Positions 56,354 to 64,000 of a stretch of 64,000 nt of DNA are shown here, in pieces (positions within the stretch are counted from its first letter, which is position 1; each line of letters begins with the position of its first letter). Under the pieces are notes generated by a model. The model searched no databases. It worked only from the letters and a program-made list of their open reading frames with translations, and was not told the DNA's origin. Location: assembly GCA_015665415.1 (NCBI GenBank), contig JADFAE010000002.1, forward strand, positions 62,001 to 126,000, given 5' to 3'. This DNA comes from Roseobacter sp. Its GTDB lineage: Bacteria > Pseudomonadota > Alphaproteobacteria > Rhodobacterales > Rhodobacteraceae. A program made the translations under genes and the position numbers.

Positions 56354-56992
56354 ATGCTGACCGCCATCATCGATTATGAATCCGGCAATCTTCACTCTGC
56401 CGAAAAGGCCTTTCAGCGCATGGCGCGGGACATGGATGCCGGCGAAGTTGTGGTCACCTCTGACGCTGATGTGGTGGCCCGGGCCGATCGCCTGGTCCTG
56501 CCTGGTGACGGCGCTTTCCCCGCCTGCGCGGCAGAGCTGCGCGGTCACAAGGGCATCTATGACGCCATGGTCGAAGCGGTCGAACAAAAAGGCCGCCCCT
56601 TCCTGGGCATCTGCGTCGGCATGCAGCTGATGACCACAACCGGCCACGAATACCAAGACACGCCAGGACTAGATTGGGTCAGTGGCGATGTGGTCAAGAT
56701 CACCCCCGATGACAGCAGTCTGAAGGTTCCCCACATGGGGTGGAACGACCTGGTGATCGACCACGATCACCCGATCTTTGATGGCGTCTCTTCGGGACAG
56801 CACGTCTATTTCGTGCATTCCTATCACTACCGCGTCACCAATCCAGGCGAACGCCTGGCCCATGTTGAGTATGGCGGCGACGTCACCGCTGTGATCGGGC
56901 GCGACACCATGCTGGGGATGCAGTTCCACCCGGAAAAAAGCCAGGATGTCGGCCTGCGCATGATTGGAAACTTCCTCACCTGGACCCCCTGA
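56354..56992 (+). CDS. hisH: Imidazole glycerol phosphate synthase subunit HisH
   Basis: This 212-residue class I glutamine amidotransferase supplies ammonia to HisF. The nucleophile motif is G-I-C-V-G-M-Q, and the His-Glu pair is in F-H-P-E-K-S near the end. It precedes a WGR gene in the his cluster. Confidence 0.96.
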   Translation: MLTAIIDYESGNLHSAEKAFQRMARDMDAGEVVVTSDADVVARADRLVLPGDGAFPACAAELRGHKGIYDAMVEAVEQKGRPFLGICVGMQLMTTTGHEYQDTPGLDWVSGDVVKITPDDSSLKVPHMGWNDLVIDHDHPIFDGVSSGQHVYFVHSYHYRVTNPGERLAHVEYGGDVTAVIGRDTMLGMQFHPEKSQDVGLRMIGNFLTWTP

Positions 56993-57186
56993 GAGGCCCC
57001 TCTGCCTCTGTTCATGACGCAAGAAATTCGCGTTGTTCCGGCCGGGCCTGTGCCACGTCTCTGCGCCAATGTTGCGACTGGAAATCTCAGCTCTTTTGAT
57101 CTGATCAGCCTGTCTGAGCAATGGACAGAGCGGCGCTTTGCAGGCATAGAGAAACCTCCAAAATCGACGGGCCCAGATTTCCAAAC

Positions 57187-57438
57187 GTGCAGATCCGACT
57201 AGAAAAATTCGATTACGTCGAAGGGCGGCATCGCTACTGCATCCTGCAGCTCAGCCAGACTTTGTTTGGGGAATGGTGTTTGGAACTGGCCAAGGGACCG
57301 ATTGGAGCGCCGGGCGGGCAGCTCAGGCGGGCCTATTTCGGCCAGCACGGCGAGGCGCTGCACAGCTTTGAAATCCTGCGCGACAAAGAGGTCCAGCGCG
57401 GCTTTGTCCCTATTCCGGTACAACTGGGGCTGCTGTAA
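57187..57438 (+). CDS. WGR domain protein
   Basis: The 83-residue protein is essentially one WGR domain: Y-C-I-L-Q-L-S, then G-E-W-C-L-E-L-A-K-G-P-I-G in place of the strict W-G-R, and F-E-I-L-R-D-K near the end. WGR domains often contact nucleic acids (PARPs, MolR). I use the GTG at 57187 where homology begins; an ATG 22 codons earlier (57121) lacks a good ribosome site. Confidence 0.7.
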   Translation: MQIRLEKFDYVEGRHRYCILQLSQTLFGEWCLELAKGPIGAPGGQLRRAYFGQHGEALHSFEILRDKEVQRGFVPIPVQLGLL

Positions 57439-57487
57439 CAGCCCCAGCGCCCAGGCCGGATGACTCCAAGGAACTCAATTGGCGGGA

Positions 57488-57874
57488 CTACTGCACCCGC
57501 GTCCAGGTCTGTTTCGAGCAGATCAACCCGCCAGCAACACAGCCCCGCAGTGCCAGTGAATTGCCGTTGAGATCCATTTTACCGGTGTAGATCTTGTCAT
57601 TCGATGGCCGCCAGACCTCACCGGCATAAAAACCGCTGCCATCGGGCACCATATCGATCACCAGTGTCTTGCCGATATTGGGCGATGCATACTCGCCCTG
57701 CGCATTAAAAGTCCGGGCAATCTTGCCACAAATCGCCGCCCCACATTTTTGCATATCGATATGCGCATAGGAGCCGTCATCCGGTTCGGTCTTCCAAATC
57801 CCAAGTACCGGATCCGCCAGCGCCGGGCCCGCCAGGGTCAGCGCGGTCAGGGCAGTCGCCAAAAGCTGTTTCAT
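57488..57874 (-). CDS. DUF2147 secreted protein
   Basis: This 128-residue protein has a clear signal peptide (about residues 1-21, ending A-L-A). A lipocalin-like DUF2147 domain follows, starting [10 protein letters not shown] and ending R-G-C-V...W-T-R-V. Four Cys could form two disulfides in the periplasm. GGGAGGAAAG precedes the ATG. An upstream extension in the same frame overlaps hisA and is rejected. Confidence 0.87.
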   Translation of the reverse strand: MKQLLATALTALTLAGPALADPVLGIWKTEPDDGSYAHIDMQKCGAAICGKIARTFNAQGEYASPNIGKTLVIDMVPDGSGFYAGEVWRPSNDKIYTGKMDLNGNSLALRGCVAGGLICSKQTWTRVQ

Positions 57875-58033
57875 ATCTTTCCTCCCGTTTTCATCCACAG
57901 TGACGCAGGCAGCGCTTTTCAGGCAAGCTTGACTTTGGGTCGCGTTGCAATTCCATGCCGCCTTGTGCAAAAGATCGCCCATGAGTTTGGCCAGCCCTTC
58001 TGGCCTGAACCCCAGATCACAAAGGCAGCGCAC

Positions 58034-58756
58034 ATGATCCTCTATCCCGCGATCGACCTCAAAGATGGCCAGGCCGTCCGCCTTCTGCATGGCGACATGG
58101 ACAAAACCACCGTCTTCAATGACAATCCGGCGGCGCAGGCCATGGAGTTTGTCGCAGCGGGATGTGACTGGCTGCATCTGGTCGATCTGAACGGGGCCTT
58201 TGCCGGCGCTCCCGTCAACGCCGCCCCGGTTGAGGAAATCCTGAAGCAATGCAAGGTCCCGGCGCAACTGGGCGGCGGCATCCGCGACATGAAGACCATC
58301 GAGACCTGGATCGACAAGGGGCTGGCGCGCGTCATCCTGGGCACCGTAGCCGTCGAAAACCCCGACCTGGTGCGCGAAGCCGCTCGCGCATTCCCCGGCA
58401 AGGTCGCGGTTGGCATTGATGCCCGCAACGGCCGTGTCGCCACCAAGGGCTGGGCCGAGGAGACCGATGTGATGGTCACCGATCTGGCAAGGTCATTCGA
58501 GGACGCAGGCGTTGCCGCCATCATCTACACCGACATCATGCGCGACGGCGCGATGAAGGGCCCCAATGTCGAGGCCACCGCTGATCTGGCCAATGCAGTC
58601 TCGATCCCGGTGATTGCCTCGGGTGGAGTCTCTTCGTTGCAGGATTTGAAAGATCTGAAAACCTGTGGCGCGCCTCTGAACGGGGCCATTTCCGGCCGCG
58701 CGCTGTATGATGGCGCAATCGATCTGGCAGAAGCCCTCGCCGTCTTGAAAGGCTGA
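58034..58756 (+). CDS. hisA: Phosphoribosyl-formimino-AICAR-ribotide isomerase HisA
   Basis: This 240-residue TIM barrel performs step 4 of histidine synthesis. The catalytic Asp pair lies in P-A-I-D-L-K-D-G (strand 1) and Y-T-D-I-M-R-D-G (strand 5). A-S-G-G-V-S-S is the phosphate loop. AAGG precedes the ATG at 58034. Confidence 0.95.
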   Translation: MILYPAIDLKDGQAVRLLHGDMDKTTVFNDNPAAQAMEFVAAGCDWLHLVDLNGAFAGAPVNAAPVEEILKQCKVPAQLGGGIRDMKTIETWIDKGLARVILGTVAVENPDLVREAARAFPGKVAVGIDARNGRVATKGWAEETDVMVTDLARSFEDAGVAAIIYTDIMRDGAMKGPNVEATADLANAVSIPVIASGGVSSLQDLKDLKTCGAPLNGAISGRALYDGAIDLAEALAVLKG

Positions 58757-58761
58757 TCGCA

Positions 58762-59211
58762 ATGGCGCGGGTCTCTTCCGCCAGGCTGCCACTGACCAGC
58801 GCGCTGCATCAGCAGCCTGCCGGTATTCGCGACAGCGATTTTGTCGACTGCTACAGCAAACCCTGCGACACTCCGCTGGAAGAGGCCGCCGAGCGGGCCT
58901 TTCACTTTCCAGCCTGGGTCTCTGCCTTGATGCGGTTCAGAAATCTGCTGGTTGCGCCCCTCGGCCTGAACACCAAAGTCACCAGTCCGGATCGGGTTGG
59001 CTTTTTTCCACTCGTGAGCCGCTCAGATGATGAACTGATCCTGGGGATAGATGACAGCCATCTGGATTTTCGCATCTCGGTGCTGAAACAGGAGGGGCAG
59101 ATCTATTTTGCCACCTGGGTGCGAACAAAAAACCGCTTTGGCCGGGTCTATCTGCGCGCGATCATGCCCTTTCACATTCTGATCGTGCGCAATGCAGTAA
59201 AACGCGCATGA
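58762..59211 (+). CDS. DUF2867 family protein
   Basis: This 149-residue protein has the DUF2867 pattern: an early D-x-x-D-x-Y segment, F-P-A-W-V-x-A-L-M-R-F-R-N, G-F-F-P-L, and L-D-F-R-I-S-V. It begins five bases after hisA and precedes hisF, so it is probably in the same transcript. Function is unknown. Confidence 0.82.
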   Translation: MARVSSARLPLTSALHQQPAGIRDSDFVDCYSKPCDTPLEEAAERAFHFPAWVSALMRFRNLLVAPLGLNTKVTSPDRVGFFPLVSRSDDELILGIDDSHLDFRISVLKQEGQIYFATWVRTKNRFGRVYLRAIMPFHILIVRNAVKRA

Positions 59212-59308
59212 ACCGCTTGAGCGCTGCCCCCGCTCTCTCTGTCAGGCACTGGTCTTTTGACTTTATGCGTGGCATTGATCCGCAGTCACCGCAAAAGGAA
59301 GCAATGAC

Positions 59309-60070
59309 GTGCTGAAAACCCGCATCATTCCCTGTCTCGACGTCGCCGATGGCCGTGTCGTCAAAGGCGTCAACTTCGTCGGCCTGCGCGATGCCGGTGA
59401 CCCAGTGGAATGCGCCAAGGCCTATGACGCCGCCGGGGCCGACGAGATCTGCTTTCTCGACATTCATGCCACCCATGAGAACCGCGGCACCATGTTCGAC
59501 ATGGTCCGCCGCACCGCCGAGCAGTGCTTTGTACCGCTAACCGTCGGTGGCGGCGTGCGCACCAAAGAGGATGTGCGGGCCCTGCTGCTGGCGGGCGCCG
59601 ACAAGGTCTCCTTCAACTCCGCCGCCGTGGCCAATCCCGACGTTATCGCCGAGGCCGCAGATCAGTTTGGTAGCCAATGCATCGTCTGTGCCATCGACGC
59701 CAAGACCGTCTCTCCCGGCAAATGGGAGATCTTCACCCATGGCGGCCGTCGCGCGACGGGTATTGATGCCGTAGAATTTGCCCGCACCGTGGTTGCCAAA
59801 GGCGCTGGTGAGATCCTGCTCACCTCGATGGACCGGGACGGCACCAAATCCGGTTTCAACCTGCCCCTCACCCGCGCCATCTCGGATGCAGTCAATGTGC
59901 CGGTAATCGCCTCTGGCGGTGTCGGCACTCTGGACCATCTGGTCGAAGGTGTGACCAAAGGCGGCGCATCTGCGGTCCTGGCCGCATCCATTTTCCATTT
60001 TGGCGAATTCACCATCCAGGAGGCCAAGCAGCACATGGCCGCCGCAGGTATTCCAATGAGGCTGACATGA
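59309..60070 (+). CDS. hisF: Imidazole glycerol phosphate synthase subunit HisF
   Basis: This 253-residue TIM-barrel cyclase uses ammonia from HisH. The catalytic residues lie in [12 protein letters not shown] and T-S-M-D-R-D-G-T-K. The start is a GTG with AAGGAAG upstream; no in-frame ATG fits. It overlaps hisE by four bases. Confidence 0.96.
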   Translation: MLKTRIIPCLDVADGRVVKGVNFVGLRDAGDPVECAKAYDAAGADEICFLDIHATHENRGTMFDMVRRTAEQCFVPLTVGGGVRTKEDVRALLLAGADKVSFNSAAVANPDVIAEAADQFGSQCIVCAIDAKTVSPGKWEIFTHGGRRATGIDAVEFARTVVAKGAGEILLTSMDRDGTKSGFNLPLTRAISDAVNVPVIASGGVGTLDHLVEGVTKGGASAVLAASIFHFGEFTIQEAKQHMAAAGIPMRLT

Positions 60071-60384
60071 CCCTCCTTCACGACCTCGAAGCCATCATTC
60101 AGGATCGCAAGACCGCTGATCCATCAAGCAGCTGGACCGCCAAGCTCTTGGCCAAAGGGCCCGAGAAATGCGCTGAGAAATTCGGCGAGGAAGCGATCGA
60201 GGCCATTATCGAGGCAGTCAAAGGGGATCGGGCCAAACTGGCCTCCGAGGGGGCAGATGCGCTGTATCATTTCCTGGTGATGCTGGCAGCGCGGGATGTG
60301 CCTCTGGATGATGTTCTGGCTGAGCTTGCCAAACGCCAGGGCCAAAGCGGCCTCGAAGAAAAGGCATCCCGCCCCAAGGGTTAA
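60067..60384 (+). CDS. hisE: Phosphoribosyl-ATP pyrophosphatase HisE
   Basis: This 105-residue MazG-like all-helical enzyme performs step 2 of histidine synthesis. The metal-binding E-x-x-E of K-F-G-E-E-A-I-E and E-G-A-D-A-L-Y-H are visible. ATGA coupling to hisF indicates co-translation. HisI is not fused and is not in the window. Confidence 0.95.
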   Translation: MTLLHDLEAIIQDRKTADPSSSWTAKLLAKGPEKCAEKFGEEAIEAIIEAVKGDRAKLASEGADALYHFLVMLAARDVPLDDVLAELAKRQGQSGLEEKASRPKG

Positions 60385-60673
60385 CCCAGTCTCGCCTTTC
60401 CTGACTCCCTGGCCAACTGCACTGGCCTGCCCAACTGGCCTGCCCCAATGGGTCCAGGGTCGCATCTCGGCCACACCTGCGACGCGCAGCCCTCTGAGTC
60501 AGCAGTCAAATCCAATGAAACTGGCGTCTTGAGGGGCCGATTACCCCCTCAAGCGCTTCTCAGAAGATCTTTCTGTCTGTTTTTTTGCCGTGCCGCAGGC
60601 ACGGCCAGGCCCAACGGGAGGGAGGCATCTTTGATGCAGACCCGACGGGCGGGAGCCCGCGCGACAAACAGCT
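60385..60673. repeat. Palindrome-rich gap after hisE
   Basis: There is no gene. CTTGAGGGG/CCCCTCAAG (60528-60553) and a weak CAGAA/TTCTG stem before a seven-T run (60561-60586) may end the his transcript. GCCGTGCC/GGCACGGC (60587-60605), GCATC-TTT-GATGC (60625-60637) and CGGGC-GGGA-GCCCG (60646-60659) follow. The last two resemble the pair near 4549. Confidence 0.6.
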
Positions 60674-61144
60674 CTACAGTTTGGATGAAATGATGCCGGT
60701 GGCAAAACCGCCCATACGCAGCTCCCCAAACAGACGCTGGTATTCGATCTTGGGGCAGCGGTTCTGGATCACATCCACCCCGCGGGCCTGTGCCTTGGCA
60801 GCGGCCTCTGAATGTTCGACCCCGATTTGCATCCAGATACAGTTCAAAGCCGGGAAACACTCCAGGGCTTCATCGACAATCGGCGGCACCATCTCGGGGC
60901 GGCGAAAGATATCCACCATGTCGACCGGATCGCAGATCGCCGACAGGCTGGGCTGGATCACCTCACCAAAGAGACGTTTTCCCGCATGGCCGGGATTGAC
61001 TGGAATCACCCGGTAGCCTTTGAGGCCCAGATACCGCGCCACATAATAGCTGGGCCGGACCGGATTCACCGAGACCCCCACCACGGCGATGGTGCGGTTG
61101 CGCTGCAGGATGGATTTCAGATGGCTGTCACTGTAGTCATGCAT
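60674..61144 (-). CDS. CoA-binding (YccU-like) protein
   Basis: This 156-residue Rossmann-fold protein belongs to the CoA-binding domain family. I-A-V-V-G-V-S is the dinucleotide loop, followed by Y-R-V-I-P-V-N-P, then I-W-M-Q-I-G-V at the third strand. Such proteins resemble the CoA-binding lobe of succinyl-CoA synthetase; their cellular role is not established. Confidence 0.88.
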   Translation of the reverse strand: MHDYSDSHLKSILQRNRTIAVVGVSVNPVRPSYYVARYLGLKGYRVIPVNPGHAGKRLFGEVIQPSLSAICDPVDMVDIFRRPEMVPPIVDEALECFPALNCIWMQIGVEHSEAAAKAQARGVDVIQNRCPKIEYQRLFGELRMGGFATGIISSKL

Positions 61145-61271
61145 GCCTCAGCTCTAAACCGCTTGTCGCCGCGCGCCTAGTGTAAAGACGTCCAAATGCG
61201 TCGCCAATGGACAGGGCCACCAAAACAGCCCTGCTGCTATGGAGACAGGTCGGGCCCAGAGGTTCACGCAG

Positions 61272-61304
61272 AAAAATGCGCCCGGAGCGCAGATGCCCGG
61301 GCGC
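61272..61304 (-). terminator. Minus-strand terminator without an adjacent gene
   Basis: GCGCCCGG/CCGGGCGC (8 bp) is followed on the minus strand by ATTTTTC. No supported gene lies just upstream of it; the nearest minus-strand gene ends at 61678. The rest of 61145-61677 holds no supported frame. Confidence 0.65.
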
Positions 61305-61677
61305 GAGGTATGGAACGAGGGACAGTGAAAAAGATCTGCGGTGGTTCCACTCCGCAGTCCCAAAAGATGTAGGATGGCAACAGTGAAAAAAAAGATCTGA
61401 TCGCGTTTTTGTGACTGTCGGCGCCGGTTTTCTCTACGAATCACATCTAATCCAAGGAAGAAAGGAAGAATGTCGTCTTTGCATAAAACGGCCTCGGCAC
61501 GGGCCCCTCTGGACGCGAGGCGCGCATTCACCCCGAAATATTTGTCGGACAGATGAAAGCAAAGCCGACGCATGCACAAGCCCATTGCAGAAAGAAGGCA
61601 GGACATCTGCCCCACCCTCTGTCCCAGCCAAGGACATTGTGCACCTCTCGGCGCTTAGATCTGCGACCAAACAGAGA

Positions 61678-62127
61678 TTAGTCGCGCAACACCGCAGGCC
61701 AATGCCCCTGTGCCTGGACCAAAAGATCGCCTCTTTCCTGTTGCCAGACCCTATGGACAGAAGAATTGTTGAGCAGATACAGCTGCCCCTCTTCGACCAG
61801 CCACAGCTGAGGATCTCCCGGTGCCAGATAGCCCTGCGACATTGCATAGGCGCAATAGCCGCCGAATACCGGCGCATAGGCGCGCGGGTTGGCCTCAAAG
61901 CGGGACTGGTTCTGTGCCGAGACAAAATGCCAGACCACGCCCTTCCACATCAACGCGTGATCCTGATCTCCAGCAATGGCGCGCTGCTGCTCAAAAAAGG
62001 CCACCACGTCATAGCCACCCAGCGCAATTCCGTCGCGTGCGGAGAATATGGGGGACTCCGCCCGGGTTTCACCAGGGGCTGAAAGCAGAAATACGGCCAT
62101 CGCCATTGTTAGGAAGCGCAAAATCAA
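61678..62127 (-). CDS. Secreted YHS domain protein
   Basis: The protein has 149 residues with a signal peptide (about residues 1-23, ending T-R-A). A YHS-type domain follows: G-G-Y-D-V-V-A-F-F, then F-V-S-A-Q-N-Q-S-R-F-E-A-N-P-R-A-Y-A-P-V-F-G at the core, then Y-C-A-Y-A. YHS domains are linked with metal binding. It probably acts in the periplasm. Confidence 0.85.
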   Translation of the reverse strand: MILRFLTMAMAVFLLSAPGETRAESPIFSARDGIALGGYDVVAFFEQQRAIAGDQDHALMWKGVVWHFVSAQNQSRFEANPRAYAPVFGGYCAYAMSQGYLAPGDPQLWLVEEGQLYLLNNSSVHRVWQQERGDLLVQAQGHWPAVLRD

Positions 62128-62318
62128 CTCAGTCTCCGACGTATCTTGCAGAACAGGCTATAACCTGACGCAGATTACACCGCTTGCAAAGGCCAGTTAC
62201 AGAGTTGTGATCTGATCGTGAAACCCTGTTGGCAAAACGCTGCACCCACGCGCCCACCCGCAGATAGGGACCAGTTGCGCCTGGCCGCATAAGCCCGCCT
62301 AACTGCAAAGCTTGCGCC

Positions 62319-62696
62319 TTAGTCAAAGATATCCTCGACCAGATCGACGGCCTCTGAAACCAGCTTTTGAAACAAGCTCTTACGTTTCTTTCGTGGCTTG
62401 ACCTTTTGTGGTTTTCGAGCCGACGTCCGGGAGGGCTGATAGGCCTTGCCCCCCTTGTGTTTCTTGACCTTCGGCTTTGCAATCCCGGGGCTGGTGTGCG
62501 GCGGCAGGCTTGCGCCTTTGCCATCAGCCAGAGGGCGGGCCTTTTGCGCCGCGAGTGGGGCGCCACAAGTGCCGCAGACCAAGGCAGTTACCTGCGCCTT
62601 GCCACCACCCCCCTGCCCCATGGGAAGAAACCGCGACTGCACACCGCAATAGCAACAGCTCAGGATTTTGCCACCGGTGATACTGCAATGTGTCAT
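62319..62696 (-). CDS. Zinc-ribbon protein with basic linker, hypothetical
   Basis: This is a 125-residue protein. Two C-x2-C type knuckles (C-C-Y-C-G near residue 14 and V-C-G-T-C-G near 42) should form a zinc ribbon. A Lys/Arg/Pro-rich disordered stretch (about 70-108) and an acidic tail ending V-E-D-I-F-D follow. GAGGG lies nine bases before the ATG. No function is known. Confidence 0.75.
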   Translation of the reverse strand: MTHCSITGGKILSCCYCGVQSRFLPMGQGGGGKAQVTALVCGTCGAPLAAQKARPLADGKGASLPPHTSPGIAKPKVKKHKGGKAYQPSRTSARKPQKVKPRKKRKSLFQKLVSEAVDLVEDIFD

Positions 62697-62741
62697 GTCA
62701 AATGCCCTCGCCTGCTGCCCGCCCTCACAAAGGGAGCGACG

Positions 62742-63530
62742 TCACGACCGCTCCAGAGATGCATATAGGGCAATTGCCGCCGCATTTGAGACGTTGAGCG
62801 AGCCAAAACCGCCAGCCGCGTCGATTTTCACCAGGTGATCAACGGTTTCCTTGGTTTTCTGTCTCAGTCCCGGCCCTTCGGCCCCCAGGACCAGCGCCAC
62901 CGGCAGGTCCTTGCGCCCTTCCAGGCAGCTTTCGATGGTCTCTTCCGCCTCACCGTCCAGCCCCAAAACCACATAACCCATGTTCTGCAGCTCAGAGATG
63001 GTATCGGCGAGATTGCGCATGCGCAGATAGGGTTGACGCTCCAGCGCACCGCTGGCGGTCTTGGCCAGGGCACCGGTCTCTGGAGCCGAATGGTGGCGGG
63101 TGCCGATGACCGCACTGGCGCCCAGCACCTCGGCAGAGCGCAAGATGGCGCCGACGTTATGGGGATCCGTCACCCGGTCCAGCAGCAGCACCCGAGGCAC
63201 CTCTGCCCCAATACAGTTTTCCGACAGCGAGCCCCAATTCAGCGGCTTCACTTCCAAAGCGGCCCCCTGATGCACCGAATTGGGATCAAGCGGCGCATTG
63301 AATTTGCGTGGCTCTACCAGTTCAGGGGTAATGCCGGAGGCGGCGATGGCCTCTTCCAGTTTGTTCTGTGCATTCAAGGTCACGATCAGGCGCAGCTTTT
63401 CCCGTTTCGGGTTCATCAGCGCGTCGCGCACCGCATGCAGACCAAAGAGCCAGACGTTTTCGGCTCCGGTTTTTTTGTTCTGCTCCTTTTCAATCACCCA
63501 CTGGGGCTTTTTGGTGGGTTTCTTGGACAT
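62742..63530 (-). CDS. rlmB: 23S rRNA (guanosine-2'-O-)-methyltransferase, TrmH/RlmB family
   Basis: This 262-residue SPOUT methyltransferase has an N-terminal substrate-binding domain (about residues 25-100) and the knotted SAM domain. The family motifs are D-P-H-N-V-G-A-I-L-R, L-G-A-E-G-P-G-L and the closing L-N-V-S-N-A-A-A-I. GGAGAG precedes the ATG at 63530. RlmB (G2251) is the most likely orthologue; another TrmH-type target is possible. Confidence 0.9.
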   Translation of the reverse strand: MSKKPTKKPQWVIEKEQNKKTGAENVWLFGLHAVRDALMNPKREKLRLIVTLNAQNKLEEAIAASGITPELVEPRKFNAPLDPNSVHQGAALEVKPLNWGSLSENCIGAEVPRVLLLDRVTDPHNVGAILRSAEVLGASAVIGTRHHSAPETGALAKTASGALERQPYLRMRNLADTISELQNMGYVVLGLDGEAEETIESCLEGRKDLPVALVLGAEGPGLRQKTKETVDHLVKIDAAGGFGSLNVSNAAAIALYASLERS

Positions 63531-63649
63531 AGATCTCTCCAGCAAAAGGAATTTTAGGCCAGGGCAAAAAACTTGCGATTTTCCTGTTGACGCCCCTTGG
63601 GTGCGCTAGTAATCACGCCCTCACAGCAGGTCAACAGCGACTTGCTAGT

Positions 63650-63733
63650 GGGCGACAGGCCGCAAGGTGTGGCAGGGGACTGTAACTCCCTCGCGGAGAC
63701 GCACGCCTGGTTCGATTCCAGGGTCGCCCACCA
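63650..63733 (+). tRNA. tRNA-Tyr(GTA)
   Basis: The 84-base class II tRNA has acceptor stem GGGCGAC/GTCGCCC, anticodon GTA in the loop CTGTAAC, a long variable arm (CGCGGAGACGCACG), a 5-bp T stem around TTCGATT, discriminator A and an encoded CCA. Its 3' half is a likely attachment site for the integrase just downstream. Confidence 0.96.
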
Positions 63734-63792
63734 CTTCCTCCTCAGACAGGAAGTGAAAATAACTAAACATCAATAACTTATGAGAAAATCAA

Positions 63793-63841
63793 TTTTCACC
63801 CTGGTGAAAAGAGTTAAAAATCCCGTAAGAAATCCCGTAAG
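63793..63841. repeat. Hairpin and tandem 12-mer before the integrase
   Basis: TTTTCACC-CT-GGTGAAAA is a perfect palindrome (63793-63810). AAATCCCGTAAG then occurs twice in direct contact (63818-63829 and 63830-63841). These may be a terminator or operator and integrase arm-type sites. Confidence 0.6.
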
Positions 63842-63888
63842 TTTTCTGCACCACCACAGCCGATCACAGGATGGCGGAGGTCTGAAAA

Positions 63889-64000
63889 ATGTCCAAGAAG
63901 CGTGCTCCATACTATTGGGACCGGGGCGGATATTATTTTCGCAAATGGGTCCCTAAGCGATATCGGACGGTTGATCCCCGACAGTCCGTAGTGATCTGCC
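63889..64000 (+). CDS. Phage-type integrase, 5' fragment at window edge
   Basis: Thirty-seven codons are visible, starting at an ATG with GGAGG nine bases upstream. The peptide begins M-S-K-K-R-A-P-Y-Y-W and continues G-Y-Y-F-R-K-W-V-P-K-R-Y, the N-terminal pattern of roseobacter tyrosine recombinases with a DUF6538-like arm domain. The gene runs off the window, so the catalytic domain is not seen. Its place 155 bases after tRNA-Tyr supports an integrated element. Confidence 0.7.
   Translation, partial: MSKKRAPYYWDRGGYYFRKWVPKRYRTVDPRQSVVIC

Noticed and set aside
61154-61615. 153-codon minus-strand frame and the overlapping plus-strand frame 61411-62082
   Set aside because: Neither has a ribosome site or recognisable domain. 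One crosses a strong terminator and the other is antisense to the YHS gene.
1-64000. CRISPR array or insertion sequence
   Set aside because: No regularly spaced repeats and no transposase frame with terminal inverted repeats were seen. The only mobile-type gene is the partial integrase at the right edge.

Overview
The window is chromosomal DNA of an alphaproteobacterium of the Rhodobacteraceae, most likely the marine roseobacter group. The evidence is high GC, CobS/CobT beside a J-domain protein, a dcw cluster containing DUF2484 genes, a DUF1127 gene followed by four CCTCCTCCC hairpins (the Rhodobacter ccaF1-CcsR arrangement), and a his cluster interrupted by small DUF genes. No species can be assigned from the sequence alone.

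Layout. 1-10.2 kb: BolA, J-domain protein, cobS-cobT (cobalt insertion for B12), an M24 aminopeptidase P, DUF427, a LysR regulator and a ClC channel. 10.3-36.5 kb, nearly all on the minus strand: the division and cell-wall (dcw) cluster read from right to left as mraZ-rsmH-ftsL-ftsI-murE-murF-mraY-murD, then ftsW-murG-murC-two DUF2484 genes-a membrane protein-murB, then ddl-ftsQ-ftsA-ftsZ, followed by lpxC, bamD and recN. One opposite-strand flavoprotein gene (HI0933/BaiN-like) sits between murD and ftsW. A 955-base gap upstream of mraZ holds two arrays of 10-bp-spaced TGGG boxes that look like MraZ operators. 37.4-49.5 kb: mrp, ccaF1 with four cuckoo-type sRNAs, uvrD, a diguanylate cyclase, an FMN-dependent hydroxy-acid dehydrogenase and pyruvate carboxylase.

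49.6-52.2 kb: three tRNA-Gly(GCC) cassettes. Between the first and second lies a compact restriction-modification locus: a C5 methyltransferase and a NaeI-like (type IIE) endonuclease. 52.4-63.5 kb: an aminotransferase, a stand-alone Lrp-type sensor domain, the his genes (B, H, A, F, E) interleaved with a DUF2306/TetR pair, WGR, DUF2147 and DUF2867 genes, then CoA-binding, YHS and zinc-ribbon proteins and rlmB. At the right edge a tRNA-Tyr(GTA) is followed within 160 bases by the first 37 codons of a phage-type integrase, so an integrated island probably begins there and continues outside the window.

Most genes are housekeeping. The accessory content is the RM locus in the tRNA-Gly array and the island edge at tRNA-Tyr. 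The most informative regulatory structures are the MraZ-box arrays, the CcsR array with an RpoH-type promoter, a CtrA-like site upstream of ddl, and paired palindromes at the TetR/DUF2306 divergent promoter. Many intergenic gaps carry strong palindromes; some are clear terminators, while others look like dispersed repeat elements.
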